A DNA stretch of 64,000 nucleotides from Hyphomicrobium_A sp963776675 (GTDB lineage: Bacteria > Pseudomonadota > Alphaproteobacteria > Rhizobiales > Hyphomicrobiaceae): contig CAVZNR010000049.1 in the NCBI GenBank assembly GCA_963776675.1, positions 124,001 through 188,000 of the forward strand, given 5' to 3'. Below the pieces are notes generated by a model. That model was not told the origin of the DNA, searched no databases, and saw only the letters and a list, made by a program, of their open reading frames with translations. Of this stretch, positions 7,860-17,100 are shown in pieces. Made by a program: the position numbers and the translations under genes. Positions within the stretch are counted from its first letter, which is position 1. Each line of letters begins with the position of its first letter.

Positions 7860-8060
7860 CCCCCTGTCCCGCCCCACCGGGGACGGCGCTTGAGACCGTC
7901 TTGTGTATCGGGAGCGGATGCGGCTGCCGTGGTAGCCACGTCGCGAGGGTAACGACCGACGGGCGTCGGTGAAGGCGAACCGATCTGGGGAAACTGACCC
8001 ATCAGGTAGTGGATTAAGGCCCCCGACTCCGGACCGGTCGACGAACGAGCCGCCGATGGG
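7860..8060. other. Non-coding stretch with small hairpins, unassigned
   Basis: No ORF here looks real. Two local hairpins are clear: CGTGG-TAG-CCACG (about 7929-7941) and ACCGAC-GGGC-GTCGGT (about 7954-7969). A structured RNA is possible, but I cannot match it to a known family. Confidence 0.25.
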
Positions 8061-8174
8061 GCGCGCAAGCGCCGGATTTTTGTTGTTTCGATGCGGTGCC
8101 TGTGCGCCCCGTCATCCCCTTTTTTGCAAACCCTCGGGCAGCGATGCCGCGAGGCTAGAGGCGCTGAATTGGGT

Positions 8175-8309
8175 GTCATCCTCGGGCTTGGTCCCGAGGA
8201 CCCAGCTTTCGGCTTGCTCCCCGAAGCATGTTGTGGCGGCGCTGGCAGCACACCGTCTTGCACCTCGACGTGTTGATGTGTGGGTCCTCGGGACAAGCCC
8301 GAGGATGAC
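8175..8309. repeat. Long palindromic intergenic element with 30-bp arms
   Basis: The left arm (8175-8204) starts GTCATCCTCGGGCTTGG and ends GGACCCA. The right arm (8281-8309) is its reverse complement except for one base missing in the middle. The 76-bp centre is unrelated. Another GTCATCCC half-site lies just left (about 8111) and CCGGGATGAC just right (about 8323-8332), so this may be nested copies of the same family as 7653-7819. Confidence 0.8.
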
Positions 8310-8372
8310 AAGGAGGAGGCGTCCGGGATGACGGGCGGAGGGCGAGGACAATGAAGCCGCAGGACAGAGGAC

Positions 8373-8676
8373 ATGACCGCCCCATCGAAAGGACCCACGT
8401 CGAAACACGCCACGCCCAGACGCAAGCCCGGTCGCGGCCGCACGCGCCGATGCCGCGCTCGACGGCGCGCCCGATGCCCGGCTGCAGCGCGCCGAAGAGC
8501 AACTCCTTCTCCAGATACTCGCATCCGCCATGGGCCTGCCGCGCATCTGCGTCTACAAAGCCTGCCGGCGGCGCAAGCGCTGCTGCGGTCCCCCCGATGA
8601 ATGCGCCGCGCATCATCGCGGGCTGGTGCGCCGACGCATGAAGGCCGCGATCAGGCTCATTGCCGCAAAGCCGTGA
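8373..8676 (+). pseudogene. Cys-rich small conserved protein, start unclear or frameshifted
   Basis: One frame ending at TGA 8674-8676 reads LQRAEEQLLLQILASAMG followed by LPRICVYKACRRRKRCCG and CAAHHRGLVRRRMKAAIRL. The spaced cysteines and Arg clusters look like a real small alphaproteobacterial protein. The frame has no ATG, GTG or TTG before the internal ATG at 8530, where only 48 codons remain. An ATG at 8373 lies in another frame that degenerates into Arg/Pro-rich sequence, so a one-base frameshift between 8400 and 8450 is a plausible explanation. Function unknown. Confidence 0.4.
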
Positions 8677-8908
8677 AATTCGCGCCGCACCCACCCTTTT
8701 GTGCAACGCCGTCCTACCCCGCGCCCTACCCCGAAAAATGCCGCCTGCGGCCGAAGGCGCCGCCAAAGCGGCTTGCCGCTCGGGCCATCCCTGCCGTAGG
8801 TTGCGCTTGGCTTGCCTTATTCGGCCGATGCCGGCCATATGCCAACGAAACCAACGCGCTGCCGCCCCCGGAAAAACGGGGGCGGGCCCCAATGAAGAGG
8901 GAGGACGC

Positions 8909-10138
8909 ATGACCATCTACCCAACCCTGGAAATCCCCGAGACGCTGGCCGCCGGCCCCGGCCCCGGCAACACCGATCCGCGCGTGCTGGAGCGCTTCGC
9001 CAAGACCGGCGTCGCCGACCACATGCAAAAGGACGTCATCCGCGGCATGCTCGAAGCCAAGGAGATGCTGCGCGAGCTGTGGGGCACCAAGAACGTCTTC
9101 ACCTACGGCGTCGCCGGCACGGGCTTTTCCGGCCTCGACTGCGTGCTCTCGCTGATCCTGCCGGGCGACACCGTCGTCGCCTTCCCCAACGGCACGTTCT
9201 CGGGCATCGACACCCTCACGATCAACATGAAGGCGGCCACCGCCGAGGAGCTCGCTGCCAATTCGCTCAGCCCCAAAGCTGCGAGCGTGACGGTCGTCGA
9301 GACGCCGCATGGCCAGTCGGTGACGGCTGAGACCGTCGACAAGGCGCTCGCCGACAAGAAGCCGATGTGGGCGTTCATGGCCCACTGGGAGACGGGCTCG
9401 GGCCGCATCAACGACCTGAAGGGCTTTTCCGACGCCTGCGTGAAGCACGGCGTGATGGGCATCGTCGATGCCGTCTCCAGCCTCGGCGTCGCCGACTTTA
9501 ACATCGACGATTATCCGGGCGTCGTCGCCTGGGCCTCGTGTCCGCAAAAGGGCGTGCTGTCGCTGCCGCTCACCTATGCGCCGGTCTCCTTCACCGACAA
9601 GGCGATCGAGATGGTGAAGAAGCGGGGCTGCCGCACCTACGTGCACCACCCCATCCTCAACGCCCGCCACTGGGGCATCGTCGACGGCAAGGACGTGCCG
9701 AACGCCGGCTACCACCAGACGCATTCGTGCTACGCGGTCGCCGCCTTCCACGAGGCGCTGCGCATCATCCTGGGCTACGGGCGCCGCCGCAAAGCCTCCG
9801 ACTACGCCTACCACGAGAAGGCGCTGCGTCAGGCCGTCGAGGCCATGGGCTGTGACGTCACCTCGAACATGACGAGCCTCATCGTGCTCAACCTGCCGGG
9901 CAAGCTCGCGGGCAAGGAGAAGGATCTGGTCGCCGGTTGCCGCGCCAAGGGCTTCGGCATCTGGCCGACGCTGTCGGAGCCGGTGCAGGTGCGCATCGGC
10001 ATCCTCAACCAGCTCTCGCCCGAGCAGATCTCCGAGATCGTCAGCCGTTTTGCCGACGCCATGCTGGAGATGGGCGCGGAGTTCGACAAGGCCGCGGTGA
10101 TGAACCAGCTCAAGGGCTACTACGCCAAGGCCGCCTAA
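8909..10138 (+). CDS. Class V PLP-dependent aminotransferase
   Basis: A 409-residue fold-type I aminotransferase related to alanine/serine-glyoxylate and pyridoxamine-pyruvate transaminases. From the ATG at 8909, placed after GAAGAGGGAGGACGC, it reads LAAGPGPGNTDPRVLERF, then the cofactor region (YGVAGTGFSGLDCVLS), HWETGSGRIND, the aspartate in GIVDAVSSLG that contacts the pyridine nitrogen, and the PLP-binding lysine in SCPQKGVLSLP. The long open frame before 8909 is not conserved-looking sequence. The gene is alone between a repeat region and a terminator, so context does not identify the amino donor. Serine-glyoxylate activity is possible but not shown. Confidence 0.82.
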   Translation: MTIYPTLEIPETLAAGPGPGNTDPRVLERFAKTGVADHMQKDVIRGMLEAKEMLRELWGTKNVFTYGVAGTGFSGLDCVLSLILPGDTVVAFPNGTFSGIDTLTINMKAATAEELAANSLSPKAASVTVVETPHGQSVTAETVDKALADKKPMWAFMAHWETGSGRINDLKGFSDACVKHGVMGIVDAVSSLGVADFNIDDYPGVVAWASCPQKGVLSLPLTYAPVSFTDKAIEMVKKRGCRTYVHHPILNARHWGIVDGKDVPNAGYHQTHSCYAVAAFHEALRIILGYGRRRKASDYAYHEKALRQAVEAMGCDVTSNMTSLIVLNLPGKLAGKEKDLVAGCRAKGFGIWPTLSEPVQVRIGILNQLSPEQISEIVSRFADAMLEMGAEFDKAAVMNQLKGYYAKAA

Positions 10139-10176
10139 CAAGGCGGCCTCGCGCTGCAGCTCGCAGCGTTGCAACA

Positions 10177-10209
10177 AAAAAGGGTCGGGCCTGCGGGCCC
10201 GACCCTTTT
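10177..10209. terminator. Strong bidirectional intrinsic terminator
   Basis: The stem AAAAGGGTCGGGCC / GGGCCCGACCCTTTT around a short TGC loop lies between the convergent aminotransferase and L,D-transpeptidase genes. A and T tracts flank it on both sides, so it can serve both genes. Confidence 0.88.
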
Positions 10210-10264
10210 GTTTATCCCCGGCCGCGAGATCGCGGCTCTAATGAGGGCAGCAGGCGACTGGCGC

Positions 10265-11938
10265 TTACCACCAGCCCCAGGGCGACCTCCCGCGGCGGCG
10301 CTGGCGGCGGCGGTCGTCGTAGTTGTCGTTATAGCCGTAGTAGTCGTCGTAGTAGGGGTCGCGCTTTGGCCGCTTGGCGATGGCGCCCTGCGGGTAGCCG
10401 CTGACGAGGACCACGAAATCGGTCTGCTTGCCGGTTTCCTTGCTCGCTTCCTCGTCCGATACGATCAGCGAGGAGCCCGGCAGCACCAGCTCCGAAATGC
10501 GCGCCACCGCCTCGGGCGGAATGGTGATGCGATCGAGCGCGGCGGCGGCCTTGGCGATGTCGGTCGGCTGCGGCTCGGAGTTCTTGACGGCCCTCTGGCG
10601 CCGGCGCGGCCGGTCGTAGTCGTCATAATCGTAGTCGCTGTCGCTGTAGGAGGCGTAGCCGTCGTAATAGTCATTCGAGGGCGCGGCGATCGAGATCACG
10701 TTCCAGCGCATGTGCTGGCCGTCCTCGCCGTAGTCGACCGCGGTAAAGGTATGCGTGCCGATCGACCGGGTCGGATCGGCGATGTCGACAGGCACCTCGA
10801 ACACGGGCTGGAAGTTCTGGCGCACGTAAAGCTTTTGCGTTTTCAGGCTGATGAACACCGATACGGGCGCCAGCTTGCGCTCGGCCTCGCGCGCGGTCGT
10901 GAGGGCGGCGTCGCGCACGTCCTCGATGGCCTTGAGCGCGTCGGCGGCCTCCTGGTAGGCGTCGATCTGGGGCTGCGCCTCGGCCGTCACCGTATCGAGC
11001 TTGGCCTGCGCCTCCGCCAGATCGGCAGCGGCCTTGGCCTTGCGCTCCTCGGCGCGCTGCTTCGACTTGTCCGACTTGGCGCGACCCAGGATCTTCTCCC
11101 AATAGGCCACGACATCGGCGGCCTTCTTCACCGACTTCTCGGCCGACTTGATCGCCTTCTCGGCGCTCTTCTTGGCGGGCTCGCGCTGCTTCACCAGCTG
11201 CCGCGGCGCCTCCGCCTTCTTCTCGGCCGCGTCCGCCTCCGCCGACTTGGTGTTCAGGATCTCTTGCAGCGCCGCGGCCCGCTCGGTGACGTCCTCGGGC
11301 TCGTTGCGCGGCTTGGCCTGGGACGGCTGGCCGAGCATGGAGCCGACCAGCGCCGTCGCCTTGGTCACGAGGCCGGCGTCGTTGCGGTATGGCGTCCGCT
11401 TGAACAGCAAGGGATGCGAGATGGGGGCCGGCGCGACATTCTCGTCCGACACGATGACGCGCATGCCCAGATCGGTGTAGCCGAACAGGCGCTCGGCGAA
11501 CTTGTAGGGAAGGCGCACGCAGCCGTGCGAGGCGGCATAGCCCGGCAGCGGGCCGCCGTGCAGCGCTACGCCCGACCAGGTGATGCGCTCCATGTGGGGC
11601 ATCGAGGCGTCGTCGTACAGGTTGGAGTAGTGCTCGGCTTCCTTCTGCAGCACGCTGTAGATGCCGACGGGGGTCTCATAGCCGGTCTGGCCGGAGGAGA
11701 CGGGTGCACCCAGAATCGGACCTTCCGCGTCATAGACGGTGACACGCTGCGCCTTGAGCGACACGACCGCCAGCACCGCCGGTCCCGCTTCGCGCGTCGT
11801 CAGCGCGTAGGGATCGCGTTTCTCGGCGGCTGCCTTTTTCTTGGCGTCGGCAGGATCGGCGCTGGCCAGCAGGGCGAGCGCCATCGCGGCGGCGAAGGGA
11901 AGGACGGAAAGGCGCTTGGCGAGCCTCAGATCGATCAT
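10265..11938 (-). CDS. Secreted L,D-transpeptidase (YkuD) with long coiled-coil and second YkuD-like region
   Basis: YkuD enzymes form 3-3 cross-links in peptidoglycan or attach proteins to it. From ATG 11938 the 557-residue protein has a signal peptide (MALALLASADPADA), then a catalytic domain at about residues 35-175 with ALHGGPLPG and the active-site motif ASHGCVRLP. Next comes an Ala/Lys/Glu coiled coil (residues 220-340), then a second YkuD-like start (VFISLKTQKLYVRQNFQPVFEVPV) that lacks an SHGC motif and so looks non-catalytic. The tail is rich in Asp, Tyr and Arg and ends RSPWGWW. A non-preferred start 20 codons upstream exists. Confidence 0.88.
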   Translation of the reverse strand: MIDLRLAKRLSVLPFAAAMALALLASADPADAKKKAAAEKRDPYALTTREAGPAVLAVVSLKAQRVTVYDAEGPILGAPVSSGQTGYETPVGIYSVLQKEAEHYSNLYDDASMPHMERITWSGVALHGGPLPGYAASHGCVRLPYKFAERLFGYTDLGMRVIVSDENVAPAPISHPLLFKRTPYRNDAGLVTKATALVGSMLGQPSQAKPRNEPEDVTERAAALQEILNTKSAEADAAEKKAEAPRQLVKQREPAKKSAEKAIKSAEKSVKKAADVVAYWEKILGRAKSDKSKQRAEERKAKAAADLAEAQAKLDTVTAEAQPQIDAYQEAADALKAIEDVRDAALTTAREAERKLAPVSVFISLKTQKLYVRQNFQPVFEVPVDIADPTRSIGTHTFTAVDYGEDGQHMRWNVISIAAPSNDYYDGYASYSDSDYDYDDYDRPRRRQRAVKNSEPQPTDIAKAAAALDRITIPPEAVARISELVLPGSSLIVSDEEASKETGKQTDFVVLVSGYPQGAIAKRPKRDPYYDDYYGYNDNYDDRRRQRRRGRSPWGWW

Positions 11939-12240
11939 AACGTGAACCCTCAACGCTTTCGGCCCGGGGGAGAGGCCTTTTAGATTAAGACTTAGCAAGT
12001 GAAGCCTAAACTCTGCTTACCGCCAATGGATCCCTTTGTTGCACCAGCTTTATTGCCCCCGCTTGGGGCCAGCCTGTGACGACGTGCAACCTCGAAAGAG
12101 CTAGGTGACATCATTTACGCCGGAAATGCCACCCCAAGCGCCCGCAGAAACCCGCAGGGGCGTAAATCCACGGACTACTGCCCCCATGCCGCCCTTCGTG
12201 CTATGGCGGCGTAAATCTGATCGACGCGAGACGGACCCCC
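11939..12240. other. Divergent intergenic region, L,D-transpeptidase / fumC
   Basis: About 300 bp without a credible gene. It must carry promoters for both divergent genes. The motif GGCGTAAATC(C/T) occurs twice (about 12158 and 12209), but I cannot assign it. Confidence 0.4.
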
Positions 12241-13642
12241 ATGAGCGCCAAGAAGCCCACCCGCACCGAGACCGATACTTTTGGCCCTATCGAGGTGGCC
12301 AGCCGACCGCTACTGGGGTGCGCAGGCCGAACGCTCGCTGGGAAACTTCAAAATTGGCTGGGAGAAGCAGCCGGCCGCCGTCGTGCGCGCGCTCGGCATC
12401 GTGAAGCGCGCGGCCGCCGAAACCAACATGGCGCTCGGACGCCTCGACAAGAAGATCGGGGACGCGCTCGTCAAGGCCGCGCAGGAGGTCATCGACGGCA
12501 AGCTCGACGACCACTTTCCACTCGCCGTGTGGCAGACGGGCTCGGGCACGCAGTCGAACATGAACGCCAACGAGGTGATCTCCAACCGGGCGATCGAGCT
12601 GCTTGGCGGCACGCAGGGCTCCAAGGCGCCGGTGCACCCCAACGACCACGTCAACATGAGCCAGTCGTCGAACGACACCTATCCCACCGCCATGCACGTC
12701 GCCTGCGTGGAGGAGATCCACCACCGGCTCCTGCCCGCCCTCAAGCACCTGCACGCCGCGCTCGCCGCCAAGGCCAAGAGCTGGTCGCACATCGTCAAGA
12801 TCGGACGCACCCACACCCAGGACGCAACGCCGCTGACGCTCGGCCAGGAGTTCTCCGGCTACGCCCAGCAGGTCGAGAACGGGATTGTGCGCATCGAGCT
12901 GACGCTGCCCGCCCTCATGGAGCTGGCGCAGGGCGGCACCGCGGTCGGCACCGGACTCAATGCGCCGAAAGGTTTCGCCGAGAAGGTCGCCGAGCGCATC
13001 GCCGCCATCACCAAGCTGCCCTTCACCACGGCGCCCAACAAGTTCGAGTCGCTGGCCGCCCACGACGCCATGGTGTTCTCGCACGGCGCCATCGCCACCG
13101 TCGCGGCCTCGCTGTTCAAGATCGCCAACGATATCCGCCTATTGGGATCGGGCCCGCGCTCGGGGCTCGGCGAGCTGGCGCTGCCGGAGAACGAGCCGGG
13201 CTCATCGATCATGCCCGGCAAGGTGAACCCCACCCAGTGCGAGGCGGTGACGCAGGTGTGCGTGCAGATCTTCGGCAACAACGCCGCCATCACCTTCGCG
13301 GGCAGCCAGGGCCACTTCGAGCTCAACGTCTACAACCCCGTGATGGCCTACAATTTCCTCCAGTCGGTGCGGCTCATGGCGGACGCCGCGCGCTCGTTCA
13401 CCGACAACTGCGTCGTCGGCATCGAGCCGCGCGAGGACAACATCAAGGCGGGACTTGAGCGCTCGCTCATGCTGGTGACGGCGCTGGCCCCCAAGATCGG
13501 CTACGACAAGGCCGCAAAGATCGCCAAGACCGCGCATAAAAACGGCACCACCTTGCGCGAGGAGGCGGTCGGAGGCGGCTACGTCACGGAAGCGGAGTTC
13601 GACGCCATCGTCGATCCCAAGAAAATGCTGGGACCGGAGTGA
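12241..13642 (+). CDS. fumC: Class II fumarate hydratase, frameshifted as given
   Basis: Interconverts fumarate and L-malate in the TCA cycle. The N-terminus in one frame reads MSAKKPTRTETDTFGPIEV; the rest in another frame begins DRYWGAQAERSLGNF. An extra C at about 12304 (AGC-C-GAC) separates them; without it the protein is 466 residues, normal for FumC. Family landmarks are WQTGSGTQSNMNANEV, SQSSNDTYPTAMH, GRTHTQDATPLTLGQE and the signature GSSIMPGKVNP containing the catalytic serine. Because everything else is intact, a sequencing error is the simpler explanation, although a real mutation with another fumarase elsewhere cannot be excluded. DUF4169 and RHH genes follow within 4 bp. Confidence 0.9.
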
Positions 13643-13645
13643 GCC

Positions 13646-13855
13646 ATGGGAGAGGTCGTAAACCTGCGCCGCTACCGCAAGGCCAAGGAGAAGGCGGAGG
13701 CGCAAGCGCGCGCCGAGGAGAACCGCGCCAAGCACGGGCGTTCCAAGTCCGAGCGCCAGAGCAAGACCGCGCGCGACTCTGCCGATGGTCGCAAACTCGA
13801 GGGCCACCGGCGCGACGTCTCCGATCACGGCGGCGACGACGAGCCCGCCGCATGA
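13646..13855 (+). CDS. DUF4169 family small basic protein
   Basis: A 69-residue, highly charged protein beginning MGEVVNLRRYRKAKEKAEAQ, the hallmark start of DUF4169, with a Lys/Arg/Glu-rich helix and a polar tail. It starts 3 bp after the fumC stop and its own stop overlaps the start of the next gene (ATGA), so the three are likely co-transcribed and translationally coupled. Function unknown; the next gene product, a ribbon-helix-helix protein, is a natural partner by context. Confidence 0.78.
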   Translation: MGEVVNLRRYRKAKEKAEAQARAEENRAKHGRSKSERQSKTARDSADGRKLEGHRRDVSDHGGDDEPAA

Positions 13856-14109
13856 CGCGCCCGGTCAAGCGCTCGTTCACGATCAAGGGGCATCGCACCT
13901 CGATCTCGCTCGAGGCGCCATTCTGGGACGCTCTGCGTCAGGCCGCCGCCGAGGAGCGCACCACGCTCTCCGCCCTCGTCGCCGCCATCGACGCCGAGCG
14001 CGGCGCATCCGGGCTGTCGAGTGCGGTGCGCGTGTGGGTGCTCGACTACGTACGCAACAGCGCTCCCGCCAGGTCCGAGCCTGCCCGTGCGGTGCGCGGG
14101 CTGCGTTGA
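13852..14109 (+). CDS. Ribbon-helix-helix domain protein
   Basis: An 85-residue protein with the RHH_4-type pattern KRSFTIKGHRTSISLEAPFW, a helix (DALRQAAAEERTTLSALVAAI), then SSAVRVWVLDYVRN. Such proteins are small DNA-binding or DNA-binding-like regulators found across Hyphomicrobiales. It starts at ATG 13852 with a 4-nt overlap with the DUF4169 gene. No operator could be assigned. An antitoxin role is conceivable for the fold, but no toxin gene is adjacent. Confidence 0.78.
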   Translation: MTRPVKRSFTIKGHRTSISLEAPFWDALRQAAAEERTTLSALVAAIDAERGASGLSSAVRVWVLDYVRNSAPARSEPARAVRGLR

Positions 14110-14136
14110 CGGCCGTTGCCGGTACTCACACAAAGC

Positions 14137-17100
14137 TCAGTTGGTGCTGTTCTGCAGCGCGCGCAGAACCTGCTCGCCGGCTGGCAGCTGGCGGCGCACC
14201 GCACGCCGCGGCCGCGGGGCCGCTTGCGGCACCGGCTCGGCCGTCGTCGTCTCCACGGGTGCGCCGGGCACGGCCTCGCCCTCGGCGGGGATCACGGTCA
14301 CCGGCGCATTGAAGCCGGGATCGGTCGACTGCAGCGGCAGGACGGCATTTGCCTGACCCGGCGGCAGCGGCACATCGGGCGTCGTCCCCCGATCCTCGAG
14401 CGGCTGCAACGGCACCTCGGCCACCCCGTTGACGGCAGGCGGCGGCGGTTCGCCCGCAGCCGGGCCGGCGGCGCCCTGCTGCTGCCGGGGCGCTGCGGCC
14501 TCAGCTTCGGCGGGCGCGGACGCTGGGGCCTCTTGACGGTCGGACTCCTCGGCCTCGATCGACTTGCGGCGCTCTTCCTCTTGGCGCGCGCGCTCCGCGT
14601 CGAGCTTGTGCAGACGCTCGAGATGCTCGGCATCCAGCTCCATCTTGCGGATCGCAAGCTCGCGCTCGAGCGGATCGGCGGCGATGCGCGGCTCGAGCGC
14701 CCAGGCATCCTTGAGCGGGCCCACATACACGACGTTGACGGCCGGCAACGCGCCCTTGCGCGGCTGGTCGGGCTGCACCGCGTCGGGCGCCTTGGGCTCC
14801 AGTATCCAGGTGCTGTCGACGACGAGCGAGGCGAGATCGACCGTCGTCTCGACCTTGGTTGCACCCGCCGGAGACGGCAGCGAGAAGTCCGCGAGCTTGG
14901 CTGCGCCATCGGCAATGGTGACGGCGATCTTGCGCGGGCCGACCTTGACCTCGCTCGCGTTCATCTGGTGCTGCAAGGCCGTCACCAGCTCGTCGCCGCT
15001 GCCGCCGGCCGCGCCGGTCAGCACCGCCTCGGATGTCGCTACGACCGCCATGGGCGTCGGCACGCGCATCGAGACGTCGCCGAGCGTAATCTCGCCGGAG
15101 CCCGTCGCCACGGCGATGAGGCCGCCGGGGGTCGAGCCGCGCCCCGAGAACTCGAGCGCCACTGTTGCGTTGGCAACGTTTTTGTCCGGCGCGGCGCCGT
15201 CTGCGGGCTTGCCGCCGAGATGGACGTCGTTGAGATGAATGTCACCGGCCATGCTGGCCCCGCCTGGCGCGCGTTCGAACGCCACGGCGCCGGATACGCT
15301 GCCGCCGAGTGCCGCGCCTTCGAGCCGCGTGACCGCGACCTTGCCGGGCGACAGCGCCACCTCGAGCCGCGCGTCCTTGATATCCATGCCAGGATCGAGC
15401 GTCAGCGTCTTGAAGCCCACGCCGATCTTGGCCTCCATGCCGTCGAGTGCGGCGAAATCGAACGCCGATTCCGGCCAGATCGATTTGCCCTGCGTCAACG
15501 GCTCGGCCGAAACCGCCGCTGTGACGCTGCGATCGAGAGCGAGCCCGAGCAGACCCGGGATGGTCGCCTGATCGACTGTGAGCTGCGCGGTAACGATGGC
15601 GGGGCCCTCTTCGGGATAGGCGAGCGCCAGCGTACCGTCGACCTTGCTGCCGCCGACCGTGAGCTGCTTGGGCTTGAGCTCGATCGCGCGGTTGGCGGAA
15701 ACCATCTTGACGGTGCCGACGATGGGCGCTCCACGCAGAGCACCGCCGGAGCCCAGCCCCGCCAGTGCCATGATGTCCCCGATCTCGCCTGCGGAGATGC
15801 GCAGGTCTCCGTCGAATTTGCGGGCATCGGCGGCCGGCATCTCGACGCGGCCGTCGTAAGCAAAGAACAGACCCGACGCCTTGACGGTGGCGGCGGCGAG
15901 CATGCCACTTGCCGGCGTGCCCACGGCCTTGATGAAGATCTCACCAGGACGCTGGCGCGCCTCGCTCACCGGGCGGGAGGCACGCGCCGCCAGACGGTCG
16001 AAGGTATCGACGATGTCGGGCGCCTGGATGGTCATAGCGAGGTCGGCGCCGGCGTTGCGCCAATTTTCGAGGCCGCCGTCGAGACGGGCGGTAGCAACGA
16101 CCCGTCCGCCCTCCATGCTGCCGTCGGCGAAAATGTCGGCGGCTCCCTTGGCGCGCTGTCCCAGACGGATCGTGCCGGCGAGCTGCATGGGCGCCAGCTC
16201 CCCGTAGCGCATGGCCTGACGGCTATCGTCCTCGGAAAGATGCCAAAGGCGCACGAAGGCGGAGAAGGCGTCCTTCGCCGGCGCGGCCAGCACGAAACGC
16301 AAATCGCCGCGCGGCTCGCCCGCCACGTCGGCGATGTCGCCTTCCAACTCGAAGGCGAGCCCATCATTGGAAACGAACTTGCACGACCGCATCGACATGC
16401 GGCCGGCCTCGATTGCGACGTCCATGTCCACGTCGCGCAGCGGCTCGGCACCGGTCCGCAGCTCGGCGGCGCGCAGGCGCAGCGAAAGGTCCGTGGTGGC
16501 TGTATCGATCCAGCGCCGGTGCGGAGAGCCACCCGCCTCGGCACTCGTCTGCTCCGGCTCGTTTGCCAGAAGCGCCTTCAGGTAGCCGACGCCGGCCGGC
16601 CAAAGCTCGCCGCCGTCGATCTGCTGCCCTTGCAGCACGATCCCGATTCGGGGTCGATCGCCGCTGGTATAATGCACCTCGCCGCTGAGCGGCATGCCCG
16701 CGACCTCGGCGCCCGCATCGGTGAGGTCGACGCCCCTGGCGCTCATGCCGAGGAGACCCTGCAGCGAGAACGGACCGTCGCTGCGCACGACATCGACGAC
16801 GGAGGGATCCTTGACAGCCCAGTTGAGGAACCGATGCAGGCTCGTGCCACGCAGCGCGAAGTCGCCCTGGAAGGTGCCTGTCTCCGTCGTACTGGCCGTC
16901 GTTCCTTCGAGCGCCAGCTTGGTGCCGCCCGGCAACGCGGCCCGCAACTCCTGCAGCAGCAGGACGCCATGGGTGCGCGTCACGCCGAGGCGTATGTCGC
17001 TCACGGCTTGACCGCCGAGATTGGCCTGGTCGAGATCGACGTGCACGCGCGTTTCGGCCTGGGCCGGCAACGCCTGCATGAAGGCCGCCACGAAGCTGCG

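Noticed and set aside
8660..8908. 83-residue N-terminal extension of the aminotransferase
   Set aside because: Basic, Ala/Pro-rich and not family-like; a good ribosome-binding site precedes ATG 8909.
8726..10177. 483-codon minus-strand frame
   Set aside because: Antisense to the class V aminotransferase, whose motifs and PLP lysine are clear.
10169..11983. 604-codon plus-strand frame with long Val/Gly/Arg runs
   Set aside because: Mirror of the L,D-transpeptidase gene; low-complexity product with no motif.
13852..14109. Toxin-antitoxin pair made of the DUF4169 and RHH proteins
   Set aside because: The RHH fold fits an antitoxin, but DUF4169 shows no toxin features and both follow fumC as a conserved housekeeping set.
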